This document shows positions 1-11,468 of a stretch of DNA of 64,000 nt, in pieces. The stretch covers positions 2,315,001 through 2,379,000 of the forward strand of contig JAEOAD010001365.1 in the NCBI GenBank assembly GCA_036365145.1, given 5' to 3'. This stretch comes from Orientallactaga sibirica (Eukaryota > Chordata > Mammalia > Rodentia > Dipodidae). A program made the translations under genes and the position numbers. The notes under the pieces were generated by a model. It worked only from the letters and a program-made list of their open reading frames with translations, was not told where the DNA came from and searched no databases. The stretch's first letter is position 1; each line of letters starts with the position of its first letter.

Positions 1-442
1 CGCCCTTGCATCACTTTGCATCTGGCTAAACGTGGGACCTGGAGATTGGAACCCGGTTCTTAGGCTTAGGAGGCAGGCGCCTTAACCGCTAAGCCATCTC
101 TCCAGCCCTTTATTTTTATTTTTAAATTTATTTATTTATTTATTTGAGAGAGAGAAAGAGGAGAGAGAGAGAGAGAGGGAGGGAGGGAGAGAATGGGTGC
201 ACCAGGGCCTCCAGCCACTGCAAATGAACTCCAGGTGCGTGCGGCCCCCTTGTGCATTTGGCTTACATGGGTCCTGGAGAATTGAACTCGGATCCTTTGG
301 CTTTGTAGGCAAATGTCTTAACCACCAAGTCATCGCTCCAGCCCCCTCTTTTTATTTTTTTTAAATTTATTTATTTATTTGAGATAGAGAATGGGTGTGC
401 CAGGCCTGTAGCCACTGCAAACTCCAGACTCATGTGCCACCT
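1..442 (-). repeat. SINE block at the window edge
   Basis: Three minus-strand tRNA-derived SINEs: the long type, cut by the window edge (1-105), the standard type (109-346), and a copy lacking its tRNA head (347-442). The GCTAAGCCATCTCTCCAGCCC string is the antisense of the Pol III head. Confidence 0.85.
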
Positions 443-1096
443 GGCCTCACCACCTGCTGGCCTGAGGACCCAACCTCATCTTTGCCAAGATGAAAGGTTA
501 CCCTCATTGGCCAGCTCAGGTAGATGAAGCTCCTGCTGGAGCTGTAAAACCACCCACAAACTGTCCATATTCTCTCTCGGAACTCATGAGACTGCTTTTT
601 TAGGACCAAAGGATATGTACTTCCATACTTAGAATAAGGAGAAGTATGGCAAACCAAATAAATGAAAAGGATTTGATGAGTTTATGGGAGATAACAATCC
701 AAAAGTGAAATTTTCAAGTCAATAGACATCAACTAAACAATCAAATGCATCATCTGATGTTGAAGTGGAAGAAAAACTAGTGTTTCAAAGGAAGATACTG
801 ATCATGAAGAAAAAGCCAGAAACTGAGGAGGCAGGAGCAGTAACAGCAGCAGCAGCATCTGTGAGTCTGAAAGTGAGTCCTAAAGAGGACGGCCTGCAGC
901 TACGGGGTCAAGATTCCAAGAACTTCAAGAGGCAGAGGCAGACCTGAAATCGTGAAACAGCCCTGTCCTTCAGACAGTGACATGGTTGCTGATGAAGATT
1001 AAAGTAAGAAAAAGGGGCAAGAGGGAAAACAGCCCGAAAAGCAACTTCAAAAGGAAGAGGATAAACCAAGAAAAGAACCAAATATAAAAGAGGGGA

Positions 1097-1653
1097 AGGG
1101 CTGGAGAAATGGCTTAGTGGTTAAATGCTTACCTGGGAAGCTTAAGGACCCTGGTTTGAGGCTCAATTCCCCAGGACCCATGTAAGCCAGATGCACAAGG
1201 TGGCACATGCATCTGGAGTTCATTTGCAGTGGCTGAAGGCCCTGGTGCAGCCATTCTCTCTCTGCCTCTTTCTCTCTTTGTCTGTTGCTCGCAAATAAAT
1301 AAATAAAAATAAACAAAAAAAAATTTTTTTTTTGGTTTTTCAAGGTAGGGTCTCACTCAGGTCCAAGCTGACCTGGAACTCACTCTGTAGTCTCAGGGTG
1401 GCCTCGAACTCACGGCAGGCGATCCTCCTAACTCTGCCTCTCTAGTGCTGGATTAAAGGTATGCATCCATCACACCTGGTTCCAAAATATTAAAAAATAA
1501 AAATAAAAAAGCCGGGCGTTGTGGCGCACGCCTTTAATCCCAGCACTCGGGAGGCCAAGGTAGGAGGATCGCCGTGAGTTCGAGGCCACCCTGAGACTAC
1601 ATAGTGAATTTCAGGTCAGCCTGGGCTAGAGTGAGACTCTACCTTGAAAAACC

Positions 1654-1684
<31 letters not shown>

Positions 1685-2816
1685 AGCAGGAAAGAAGTTG
1701 AACCAAAAAGGAAAATTTTACCTAACATTGGGGTTGCATCAACCTCCGATTCTGAAGTGGATGATCAAGAAGGTGAAAAGGGGCTGGAGAGATGGCTTAG
1801 TGATTAAGCGCTGGCCTGGGAAGCTTAAGGACCCTGATTTCAGGGTCAATTCCCCAGGAGCCACATAAGCCAGATGCACAAAGGGGCACATGCACCTGGA
1901 GTTTATTTGCAGTGGCTGGAGGCCCTGGTGCACCCATTCTGTCTCTCTGTCTCTCTCTCCTCTCTGCCTCTTTCTTTGTCACTGTCAAATAAATAAAAAC
2001 AAACAAAAAGATTTTTTTTTAAGTGAAAAGAAGAGCCCGGGCATGGTGGCATACGCCTTTAATCCCAGCACTCGGAGGCAGAGGTAGGAGGATTGCCGTG
2101 AGTTTGAGGCCACCCTGAGACTACAAAGTGAATTACAGGTCAGCATGAGCCAGAGCAAGACCCTACCTCGAAAAACCAAAATAATAATAATAATAATAAT
2201 AAATAAATAATAAATCAAAGTGAAAAGAAGAGGAAGGGTGGAAGAAACCTTCAGACTGCTCACAGGAGGATATGCTGAGAGGGCAGCGTGGGCAAGCAGC
2301 AGCAGGTGGAAAGTGCAAACAGGAGGAAGTGGAGGCAGAACAGCAGAGTAAAGATGAAGGAAAGAAGCCAAGAAAGTGGAGAAGAAGCAAGAAACGGCAA
2401 TGCATTCTCGACTTCAAAGGACACATGCAGAAATTAAAAATTCAGCTAGGTGTGGTGGCACACGCCTTTAAATATTTTTTTATTTTTATTTATTTATTAC
2501 AGAGAGAGAGAGTAAGTGAGAATGGGTGCGCCAGGGCCTCTAGCCATTGCAAATGAACTCCAGACACGTGCTACCATGTGCATCCGGCTTACGTGGGACC
2601 TGGAGAATTGAACCAGGGTCCTTAGGTTTCACAGGCATGCGCCTTAACTGCTAAGCCATCTCTCCAGCCCTGGCCCATGACTTTAATCCCAGCACTCGGG
2701 AGGCAGAAGTAGGAGGATCGCTATGAGTTAGAGGCCACCCTGAGACTACATAGTGAATTCCAGGTCAGCCTGGGCTACAGTGAGACCCTACCTCGGGGAA
2801 AAAAAGAAAAAGAAAA
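1097..2816. repeat. SINEs inserted in the PSIP1 pseudogene body
   Basis: tRNA-derived copies: 1097-1316 (+), 1779-2005 (+). B1-like copies: 1325-1485 (-), 1510-1670 (+), 2037-2185 (+). A nested pair: a B1-like (+) at about 2445-2816 is split by a minus-strand tRNA-type SINE at 2470-2668, and the B1 text resumes with CTTTAATCCCAGCACT after it. Confidence 0.85.
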
Positions 2817-3111
2817 GAACCATCTGTGATGTTTGTAATGGTTTCATATAGACTGCTGAAAGTTTTAAATTTTTATAAGCATAGGTTTTGATGTCTAAGA
2901 CTTATTTTGAGGGCAAAAATCCCTTTATCTTTGTTGAAAAGTAACTAAACATTAGTGCTAATTGTATTTGTGCAGTATTAACCAGCTACATTGTACAGTA
3001 AATATGGGGGAAAGCCACTTATGTTCAGCTGCTTTTCAGACATGGTTGTAGCATATTTCAGATAAATGTATGTATATTAATGTGTAGAATAATTGGTAGG
3101 ACAATGTTAAT

Positions 3112-3560
3112 TTTTAAAATTTTTTTTATTTTTTATTTATTTACTTGAGAGCAATAGAGAGAAAGGGGCAGAGAGAGAATGGGCACACCAGGACATCCAG
3201 CCACTGCAAACAAACTCCAGATGCATGTGCCACCTTGTGCATCTGGCTTACGTGGGTCCTGGGGAATCAAACCTGGTCCTTTGGCTTTGCAGGCAGGCAC
3301 CTTAACCACTAAGCCATCTCTCCAGCCCTGTACTGCCTTTTTGTAATATATCTACATATCCAACTGATGTTGAACTGATTGTTCTAAAAGGTACAAATTC
3401 ATGTTAACTTTTTTTTTTTTTTTTCCAAGATAGAGTTTTACTGTAGCCAAGGCTGACCTGGAATTCATTATGTAGTCTCAGGATGGCCTCATACCACTCT
3501 CCTCCTACCTCTGCCTCCCAAGTGCTCTCATTAAAGGCGTGTGTCACCATGCCTGGCTTC
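3112..3560 (-). repeat. Two minus-strand SINEs in pseudogene 3' UTR
   Basis: A tRNA-derived SINE at 3112-3328 and a B1-like copy at 3405-3560 with a T-rich antisense tail. Confidence 0.85.
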
Positions 3561-3614
3561 ATGTTAACTTTTGAAGGTAATTTAGTTTTATAGCTGGAAA
3601 TTGAAGAAAGTTAC

Positions 3615-4010
3615 TGTAGCAGACAGCTTCAGGTTCGCTGAGATGAACTTCCAGACCAGGCACAGTTATGGAGGAAGGGATATTATTTATTGAAACTTAC
3701 AGATCCAGGGGAAGTTCCATAAAGGCAGGAAAAGCAGCTTGCTCTTCACAGGGCCAAACAGAGAGAGAGAAAGCCAACCAGCCACCACAGCACACAGAGC
3801 AAAACTAACTACAGCCAAAAGGTCACACAGCAGACTTCAGGAACTCCTGCTAGACACATTTGCATATCTTTACAATGGAATCTCAAAACCATCACCACAC
3901 CTTAAGACCAGGCCCCCAGTGACCTTGCCTCTAGCAAGGTGATTGCAGATGCAAACTATAAAATAATAAAACACTGAATATATTGGGGGACATATATTCA
4001 AACTACCACA
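3615..4010 (-). repeat. Left LTR (3' LTR of the minus-strand provirus)
   Basis: 396 bp. Differs from the other copy mainly by about 20 extra bases near 3905-3930 (a GACCAGGCCCCCAGTGACC stretch) and very few substitutions, so insertion is recent compared with neighbouring SINEs. Confidence 0.85.
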
Positions 4011-5240
4011 TTCCGCCCCTGGCCCCCAATATATTTAGCTCCTGGCCCCCAATAGATTTATAACTATCACACATTGTAAATTGTACTCAGTCCAATTTCA
4101 AAGGTTCTCACAGTCTTGATCAACTTAAGATAGTCCTGTAAAATCAAACAAGTTAAATACTTTCAACATGTAAAGGCACAGAGTAAACATTTTTAACTGG
4201 TATAAGGCATAGCAAGGAGAGACTAGAATAATGCAAACTTAACCACCATCAGCAGTCATCAAACTTCTGCAGTTCAAGTTCAATATAACCATAGACTGAC
4301 AATCTCCAGGTTTTCCAACTCCGCCCCTCCAGCTGGGCAGAGTCGCCAGGGAAAACTTTCATCCCATGCCAACACTGCACTCCATGGTAGCCCTTTTGCA
4401 CAGTCCTGGTATATCCAAAACATCTTCAGGTCTCCATGCAAACCACGGTCCATCTTCCAAAAGGCTCTTCCAGCCTGTTCCTGAGGGTCTTCATGCCCTG
4501 CCTCATGCCACATCTCAGCAGCAGCTCCTGGAACCGTGTGCAATTCATGACCACTCCATGCATTTTTCATGCTTCCAAAACTAATACCAGGTGTGCAGGA
4601 CACAGCCATATTCTAAATCCAGGGACAAAATAAACCATAGCCTTGAAAAGCAGGTTCCTTCTCCAGTCAACTCTTTCCAAAGAGTTTGCATTTCTAACAG
4701 TCTTTCCTCAGGCATCCTCTCCATTGTTTTAATGTAAATCAAGTCAGGCCACCTTCCTTCCACCTTCCTTAAGATTGCTAATGTGTTGACAATAGCAGCT
4801 CCAGTAACCTAAAACCAGTCTCAGTGCCTCTGCTTTTACCTTGCTTGAGGTTTTCCAACTTAAAATCTTAAAATCTCAGTCCGATATCTTTAGCCAAGCA
4901 CATCAGTCCATTACAAATTTAAGTTTGATCAAACTTTCTGGGCCTGGATAGCAGAACGTAGCCATCCCTTATGCCAGTAGCCCAGTTCCAACAAAGCCCT
5001 CTGCAGTCTTTCCTTCCCCTTAGAAACCTCATAAGCCAAGCCTTGAAGTTCAGTACTATCTGCACTTAGCATTCTAAAACTCTCATCAGAATAGTCCATA
5101 AAACTTGGCTTACCACTCCAGAAGGCACCTTCAGTTGCAAGCACCAAGTCCATGCCCATTCCTCCAAAAGAAAGGTTCCAAAAGACGAATATCCACACGG
5201 TCAGGTTCATCTCACCCCACACTCCTCGGTACCACTTTAC

Positions 5241-5616
5241 TGTTGCAGACAGCTTCAGGTTCGCTGAGATGAACTTCCAGACCAGGCACAGTTATGGAGG
5301 AAGGGATATTATTTATTGAAACTTACAGATCCAGGGGAAGTTCCATAAAGGCAGGAAAAGCAGCTTGCTCTTCACAGGGCCAAACAGAGAGAGAGAAAGC
5401 CAACCAGCCACCACAGCACACAGAGCAAAACTAACTACAGCCAAAAGGTCACACAGCAGACTTCAGGAACTCCTGCTAGACACATTTGCATATCTTTACA
5501 ATGGAATCTCAAAACCATCACCACACCTTTAAGACTCTAGCAAGGTGATTGCAGATGCAAACTATAAAATAATAAAACACTGAATATATTGGGGGACATA
5601 TATTCAAACTACCACA
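5241..5616 (-). repeat. Right LTR (5' LTR of the minus-strand provirus)
   Basis: 376 bp, direct copy of 3615-4010 with the same TG...CA ends. The second base triplet reads TGTTGC here and TGTAGC in the partner. Confidence 0.85.
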
Positions 5617-5701
5617 GTTACACAATTTTCCTTCAGAGAATAGACTGGGTATACATAAGAAACTGATCAGATTTTAGGTTACAAGAAACTATAAAAGTGG
5701 T

Positions 5702-7015
5702 TAAGACTCAAAACAGTTTGATTCTCCAGGTCCCATGTAAGCCAGCTGCACAAGGGGACACATGCATCTGGAGTTTGTTTGCAGTGGCTAGAGGCCCTGG
5801 CATGTCCATTCTCTCTCTCTCTCCCTTATTCTCTGTCAAATAAATAAATAAATATAAAATATTTTTTAAATATAAATAAATAAATAAAATCCACCAAAGA
5901 ACACACTTAGCAATTTCCAAGTGACCATTGTTACTGAAGTTCTTGCTATTTAAAAAAGAAGAAGAATGTGAGATCCTTTAAAACCTAGTTTGCTTTTGAC
6001 ATTGGAATTCCGGGTCAGCCTGGGATAGAGTGAGACTCTACTTAGAAAAACCAAAAATAAGTAAATAGAAGAGCCAGGCTTTCTGGGCATGGTGGTGCAC
6101 GTCTGGAATCCCAGTACCTGGGAGGCTGAGACAGGAGGTTCAGGAGCTCATGTCAGCCTGGAATTCACTATGCAGTCCTGGCTCTGGCTCCTTTTTAAAA
6201 TTTAAAAAAATTTAAAGCCGGGCGTGGTGGCGCATGCCTTTAATCCCAGCACTTGGGAGGCAGAGGTAGGAGGATTGCCGAGAGTTCAAGGCCACCCTGA
6301 GACTACATAGTTAATTCCAGGTCAGCCTGGACCAGAGTGAGACCCTACCTCGCAAAACAAACAAACAAACAAAAAAATTTATTTGAGAACAAACCAGAGA
6401 GAAAGAGACCTGATGCACCAGGGCCTTCTGCAGTTGCAAACGAACTCTGGACACATGCGTCACTTTGTACTTTGGCTTTATGGTGGGTGCTGGATGTAAG
6501 GAAACAAAAGCAAAGGCAAACACTGGACTTGATCTTAACAGGAACTGTCAATTGAAGCAAAGTGGGGGGCAGCAGCCTTCCCACGCGATGAAGGCTGAAG
6601 CACTGAGTCAGGCTGGGGGTTCATGCTTATAAGGAGGATCCTAAAATAGACTATACCAGGTGTAGGTCCAAGGAAAGTAGATAAGGAATTGTACCTATGT
6701 GTGTCTTTGCTCAGAATAGGCTTTTTTTTTTTTTTGAATGAAGCATTTGGTGCCACTTTATTTTATTTTATTTATTTATTTATTTTGGAGAGAGAGAGAG
6801 AGAGGTAGCAGAGATGGGCACGTCAGCAGTGTCTCAGCTGCTGAGAACGAATCCAGATGCATGCGCCCCCTTGTGGTCAAGTGTGGCATTGCGCCCTTGC
6901 GTCATTTTGCATCTGGCTAAACGTGGGACCTGGAGATTGGAACCGCTGGAGATTGGAACCAGAGTTCTTAGGCTTAGGAGGCAGGTGCCTTAACCTCTAA
7001 GCCATCTCTCCAGCC
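5702..7015. repeat. SINE-rich stretch
   Basis: tRNA-type body without head 5702-5860 (+). B1-like 6001-6060 (+, 3' half), 6083-6180 (+) and 6215-6375 (+). tRNA-type tail 6376-6510 (-). Long tRNA-type 6755-7015 (-), carrying a CTCF-like motif at 6862-6881. Positions 6511-6750 are unassigned. Confidence 0.75.
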
Positions 7016-7317
7016 CCCCCCCCTTTTTTTTAAAGCAAGAATTGTCTAAGGGAAGATACCCCAGATGGTTTCTGTTCATTCAAGACCTTCTGAAGTAAGG
7101 GAAGTACATCAATCACAGGAGTTGCCAAGCTAGTCTGGGAATGGCTGCCTCTGATGTTTCTTGGAAGCCTTCTAAGTCGTAGGGACAGTCATTAACCCTC
7201 TAGTTCCCTCTGGTTGTCAGGAGAGTCATTAACCCTTCACTGGGGAATCAAATCCCAGCAGTCACGCTTTGCATGCTCTTAAATGTGATATTCTACTGTT
7301 AATAAGACTGCTGGGCC

Positions 7318-7995
7318 CGGTGTGGTAGTGCATGCCTATAATCCTAGCACTCAGGAGGCAGAAGTAGGATCACTGTGAATTAGAGACCAGCCTGAGACTA
7401 CATAGTGAAATCCAGGTCAGCCTGGGCTAAAGTAAGACCCTACCTCAGGAAAAAAAAAAAAAAAAAAGACTGCTGGCAGCTGGGCATGGTGGTGCGTAGC
7501 TGTGATCCCAAACTCTGGAAGCTGAGGCAGGAAGACCTTGAGTTCTCCAAAGCCAGCAACATCATTTAAAAACAAAGTCACCAGATTTTGTGCCAGGTGC
7601 ACAAATCGAATTTACTGGCAGTGGCAAGAGGCCCGGTGTGCCCATTCCCTCACCCCCATTCATCTCTCTGCTTGCAAATAAAAAATTTATTCAAAAAGAA
7701 TAACAGGGGGTGGGGATTTGCAAGGCCCTGGGTTCGGTCCTCAGCACCAGAAAAAAAAAAAGACAAAATCACAAAAAGAATAACACCGGGCTGGAGAGAT
7801 GGCTTAGCAGTTAAGGTATTTGCCTGCAAAGCCAAAGGACCCAGGTTCGATTCCCCAGAACCCACACAAAGCCAGATGCAGAATGTGGCGCATGCATCTG
7901 GAGTTTATTCGCAGTGGCTGGAAGCCCTGGTGTGCCTGTTCATATTCTCTCTCTCTCTGCCTCTTTCTCTCTCAAATAAAATAAAACAAAAAACA
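7318..7995 (+). repeat. SINEs including an ID-like tail
   Basis: B1-like 7318-7465 and partial 7482-7550, tRNA-type body 7586-7700, an ID-like 3' part at 7707-7765 (CCCTGGGTTCGGTCCTCAGC) and a complete tRNA-type copy 7789-7995 with A box TGGCTTAGCAGTTAAGG and B box GGTTCGATTCC. Upstream 7016-7317 and downstream 7996-8339 show no gene or repeat I can name. Confidence 0.75.
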
Positions 7996-8339
7996 CCTAA
8001 AAGCAGGTTGCTGGCAGTGGGTAAGGAGGAACAAAGCCACTGTATCTGCCAAGTGTATCAAGGCGGCCATGGGAGCACACTTGAATAGGAGTCACTTGAA
8101 CAACAGGAATGGAACGTTCTAGATCTCTTTGCTGATTCCCCAGCCCAGAAACTTGATTCCTGTCTAAGAAGCCTGTACTGAGGGCAGCCTTTGTACAAGA
8201 CTTGAGCTGAACCTGTAAGATTGATTCATATGCTAATAGTGACCCCTGGAGGTGATTTTTGCGCCAATTACAAAGGGAATAATTAACTACTTAAGAGAAA
8301 TGTAATTAAGTGTTTTAAGAAGAAAGAGCTGACTGCACC

Positions 8340-8700
8340 TGCTAGCCGGGCCTGGCCGCCCTGCTGCGAAGCCGGGCTGATACCAGAACGACCGCTAATG
8401 CCTGCGGCGGGGGTGCGCTGTGCTCGGCGGGTTCATGCCATCCTCACACGGCCCCGCCCCCAGTTTCTGGCCGTGTCCCTTCCCCACCGCAGTCCATCTG
8501 GGGTCCAGCCTCTCGGGGAAGGGGCCTCGAAGGTCCGCGTTTACCTGCGGCGGCCACCAGGGCGCGGCGGCCCGGCGCGCCCCGACTCCCAGCAGGCATT
8601 GCGACGCCCCGCGCGAGCCCCGCCCCTCCCCGCCGCGCGCCAACCCGAGATGCCCGGAGCTGCTGCGAGGCTGACCTCGAACCCGCAGCAAAACTCCCGC
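8340..8700. promoter_or_regulatory. Orphan CpG island
   Basis: GC- and CpG-rich block with no recognised gene on either side. It contains a CTCF-like GGCCACCAGGGCGCGG (8552-8567), several GC boxes (CCCGCCCC, CCGCCCCTCC), and on the minus strand a good splice donor (CCGCAG before GTAAACG, junction at 8545/8544). Two overlapping open frames (142 and 137 codons) have no recognisable family. Confidence 0.55.
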
Positions 8701-8789
8701 CTCGCCTCTGAATGTTATTTCAGACTGGCACCACCACGCCCGGCTTCGCTCAGTCTCTTTGATTGCCAACATATGGCCAAACTTTTTAT

Positions 8790-10147
8790 TGTTTTTTTGG
8801 TTTTCCAAGGTAGGGTCTCACTCTAGCCCAGGCTGATCTGGAATTCACTATGTAGTTTCAGGCTGGCTTTGAATTCAGCGATCCTCCTACTTCTGCTTCC
8901 TGAGTGCCGGGATTAAAGGCGTGCGCCAAACTTTACTACATCTTTCCCATTATGTTAATCAATTGCGGCTTTAAAAAAATATATTTATTTGCAATCAGAG
9001 AGCGAGAAGACAGAGAGAGAATAGGCGGGCATGCCAGGGCCTGTAGCCACTGCAAACAAACTCCAGACACATGTGCCCTTGTGCATCTGGCTTACATGGG
9101 TCCTGGAAAATCGAACGTGGGGCCTTTGGTTTCACAGGCAAATGTTTTAACCGTTAAGCCATCTCTCCAGCCCCCCCCCACCCCCACCACTTTTTTTTCT
9201 TCTTTGAGACAGAGCCTTGCTGAGGAGTCCTAATTCTTATTCTACAATAGCTCCACTCCTCACTCCTCTTGCGGATTTCCTACAGTCCTGTTTAGCTGGT
9301 CGCACCTCTTTGGGACCTTTAATATGTTCTTCAGTTCCCAATGCCTGTTGCAAACAGATTGACGGACATACTGGGTCTGCTCTTGCCACTGCAAACGAAC
9401 TCCAGATGCATGTGCCACTTTGGGCATCTGGGTTTATGGGGGTGGGTACTGGGGAAGCAACCCCTGTTGTTAGGCCTTGCAGGCAAGTTCCTTAAACGCT
9501 TAGCCATCTCTTGAGCACCTGCATTTTTCTCTTGCTTTTAAAAAAGTTATTGATTTATTTGAGAGAGAGAAGGAGGGATAATAGGCATGCCAGGGCTTCC
9601 AGGCACTGCAAACGAACTCCAGATGCTTGCGTCACCTTGTGCATCTGGCTTATGTGGGTTCTGGAGAATTGAACCTGGGTCCTTAGGCTTCACAGGCAAA
9701 CACTTTAACCACTAAACCATCTCACCAGCCCCATACTTTTCTCTTTATAAAACAAGTCTCAGATGGGTGTGGTGGCACACACCATTAATCCCAGCACTTG
9801 GGAGGCAGAGGTAGGAGGATTGCTGTGACTTCAAGGCCACCGGGAGATACTGCATAGTGAATTCCAGGTCAGTCTGGGCTTGAGCAAGACCTTTTAAAAA
9901 AAAAAAAAGACAAGTCTCCCATATTCAAACTTGCTATGTAGCAGAGTATAACCTGGAACTTATTATTATTATTTTTTTTTTGGTTGTTCGAAGTAGGGTC
10001 TTACTCTAGCCCAGGCTGACCTAGAATTCACTATGTACTTTTAGGGTGGCCTTGAACTCACGATGTCAAGATGATCCTCCAATCTCTGCTTACCTAGTGC
10101 TGGGATAAAAGGTGTGCACCACCATGTCTGGCTGATCTTTTTTTTTT

Positions 10148-10182
<35 letters not shown>

Positions 10183-10940
10183 TCCTCTTGCCACTGAAAA
10201 CAAACACCAGATACTTCTGCCACTTTTTGCAACTGGCTTACATCAGTGGTTTGGGAATTGAACACCATCTGGCACATTTTGCAAAGTAGAGCTTTTAACG
10301 TCTGAGCCATCTTTCCAGTACCAACCTTAAATGTCTAATCCTCCTGCCTCCACTTCTCAAATTCTACCATTCCAGGCTACACCATCATCCCTCGTTTCTG
10401 CTATCAGATTCTGAGCTCATGTGTGCTAGACAAGCACTCTACCAACTGAGCCACTCCCTGGTCCCCTTCTTCTTTTTGTTTTGTTTTTTCGAGGTGGGGT
10501 CTCACTCTGGTGCAGGCTGACCTGAAATTAACTATGTAGTCTCAGGGTGGCCTCAAACTCTCCAAGATCCTCCTACCTCTGCCTCCCGAGTGCTGGGATT
10601 AAAGGCGTGCGCCACCACGCCCGGCTTTATTTTATTTTATTTTATTTTTTTTGCAGACAGGGTCTCATGTAGCCCATGCTGCCCTTGAATTTGCAGTGAT
10701 CCTTCTTAGTACTGGAATTCCAGTACTTGGGAAGTACCGGAGTCACTGCTCTGGGCTTTGATTGCCTTAGTGATGTTAAGATCCAGTGTTGGAGCTGGGC
10801 GTGGTGGCACAAGCCTTAAATCCCAGCACTCGGGAGGCAGATGTAGGAGGATCGCTCTGAGTTCAAGGCCACCCTGAGACTGCATAGTGAATTCCAGGTC
10901 AGCCAGAGCTAGAATAAGACTACCTTAAAAAAGAAAAGAT
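8790..10940. repeat. SINE-rich stretch
   Basis: B1-like: 8790-8930 (-), 9752-9915 (+), 9970-10135 (-), 10482-10625 (-), 10640-10760 (-, old), 10793-10940 (+). tRNA-type, all minus: 8970-9175, 9345-9515, 9536-9735, 10190-10325. An old antisense ID-like piece is at 10415-10465. Confidence 0.75.
10150..10181 (+). repeat. (GT)n microsatellite
   Basis: About 16 perfect GT units between two antisense SINE fragments. Confidence 0.9.
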
Positions 10941-11055
10941 GCAGTGTTGGAGGCCAGTCTTTGTTGGCCCGCGTGGGCATCCCAGCACTCAGGCAGATGA
11001 GGCAGGAAGATTGAGGTCATTCTGGGCTACATGACAAGATTTTGTCTTTAAAGGG

Positions 11056-11460
11056 GGTGTTATAAAATAGATGTGGTCACTTTAAGAGACCCCTATTTCT
11101 TAGGGAACAGAGCAAGGCAGGAAAGCAATAACCAGCCCCCTATCACCAGGGAAACCCAAAGTCCCCTGAGTTATGGCCTTGGGTCCTATCTAAGAACAGG
11201 GTCACAACAGAATGTCTACTCCTCCTCAGAGACCTTGAAGGACTAGAGATCTTTCTTTCTCCTCCTTTGCCTGCAAGATGTCTGCCACCCAGGCTGTGCT
11301 CAGACTCCCGCTGCCCCTGAAACTCATCAGCAGGACCAACTTGCTTTGTTCTTTGGATTTCCAGGGCTGCCACCCCCATTTGACTTCAGACCCCACTATG
11401 CCACCTGGGTATGGTGATTCCAGCTCTCCTAATAAGCTCTGAAAAGGTATCTCATCCCAT
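11056..11460. other. Unassigned 400-bp segment, possibly an old LTR
   Basis: Starts TGTTATAAAATAG and runs to AATAAGCTCTGAAAAGG, a layout resembling a solo LTR, but I found no matching partner and no target duplication. No gene is supported. Confidence 0.3.
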
Positions 11461-11468
11461 CTCCTGCT

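Larger units (their letters stand above)
3615..5616 (-). mobile_element. Small non-coding LTR provirus, ERVL/MaLR-like
   Basis: Two near-identical direct LTRs (3615-4010 and 5241-5616) begin TGT and end ACA on the plus strand. They are flanked by a perfect 5-bp target duplication GTTAC (3610-3614, 5617-5621). Orientation is minus. Just inside the right LTR the minus strand reads TGGTACCGAGGAGTGTGGGG (5234 downwards), close to a tRNA-Leu primer site. Just inside the left LTR it reads GGGGGCCAGGGGCGGAA, a polypurine tract. The internal 1.23 kb has no gag, pol or env frame of note, as in MaLR elements. It sits in the PSIP1 pseudogene 3' UTR. Confidence 0.85.
460..5995 (+). pseudogene. PSIP1P: Processed pseudogene of PSIP1 (LEDGF), interrupted by insertions
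   Basis: Intronless, decayed copy of the mRNA for the chromatin reader LEDGF. Recognisable parts: PWWP region from about 469 ([20 protein letters not shown], then KVKFSSQ-like text near 700), acidic/NLS middle at 720-1096, KEVEPKRK..STSDSE at 1687-1778, the basic/AT-hook-distal region at 2216-2444 ending at the RLQR.HAEIKNS codons, and AT-rich 3' UTR at 2816-3111, 3329-3404, 3561-3614 and 5622-5995. Stops, frameshifts and an internal deletion near 810 disable it. SINEs split it at 1097, 1779, 2037, 2445, 3112 and 3405, and an LTR provirus splits it at 3615. The integrase-binding domain that follows IKNS in the p75 form is absent, so the template was probably the p52-type transcript (inference). 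Confidence 0.88.

Noticed and set aside
765..947. 60-codon frame starting MEEKLVFQRK
   Set aside because: A surviving fragment of the PSIP1 retrocopy, not a gene.
3615..5616. Possible gag, pol or env genes in the provirus
   Set aside because: The longest internal frames are about 100 codons, show no retroviral motif and are broken; this matches non-coding MaLR-type elements.
7789..7870. Functional tRNA gene suggested by A and B boxes
   Set aside because: The boxes belong to the SINE head; no cloverleaf with an anticodon arm and acceptor stem is supported.
8398..8826. 142- and 137-codon open frames in the orphan CpG island
   Set aside because: Composition artefacts that run into a B1-like SINE; no family match. 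The island itself is kept as a finding.
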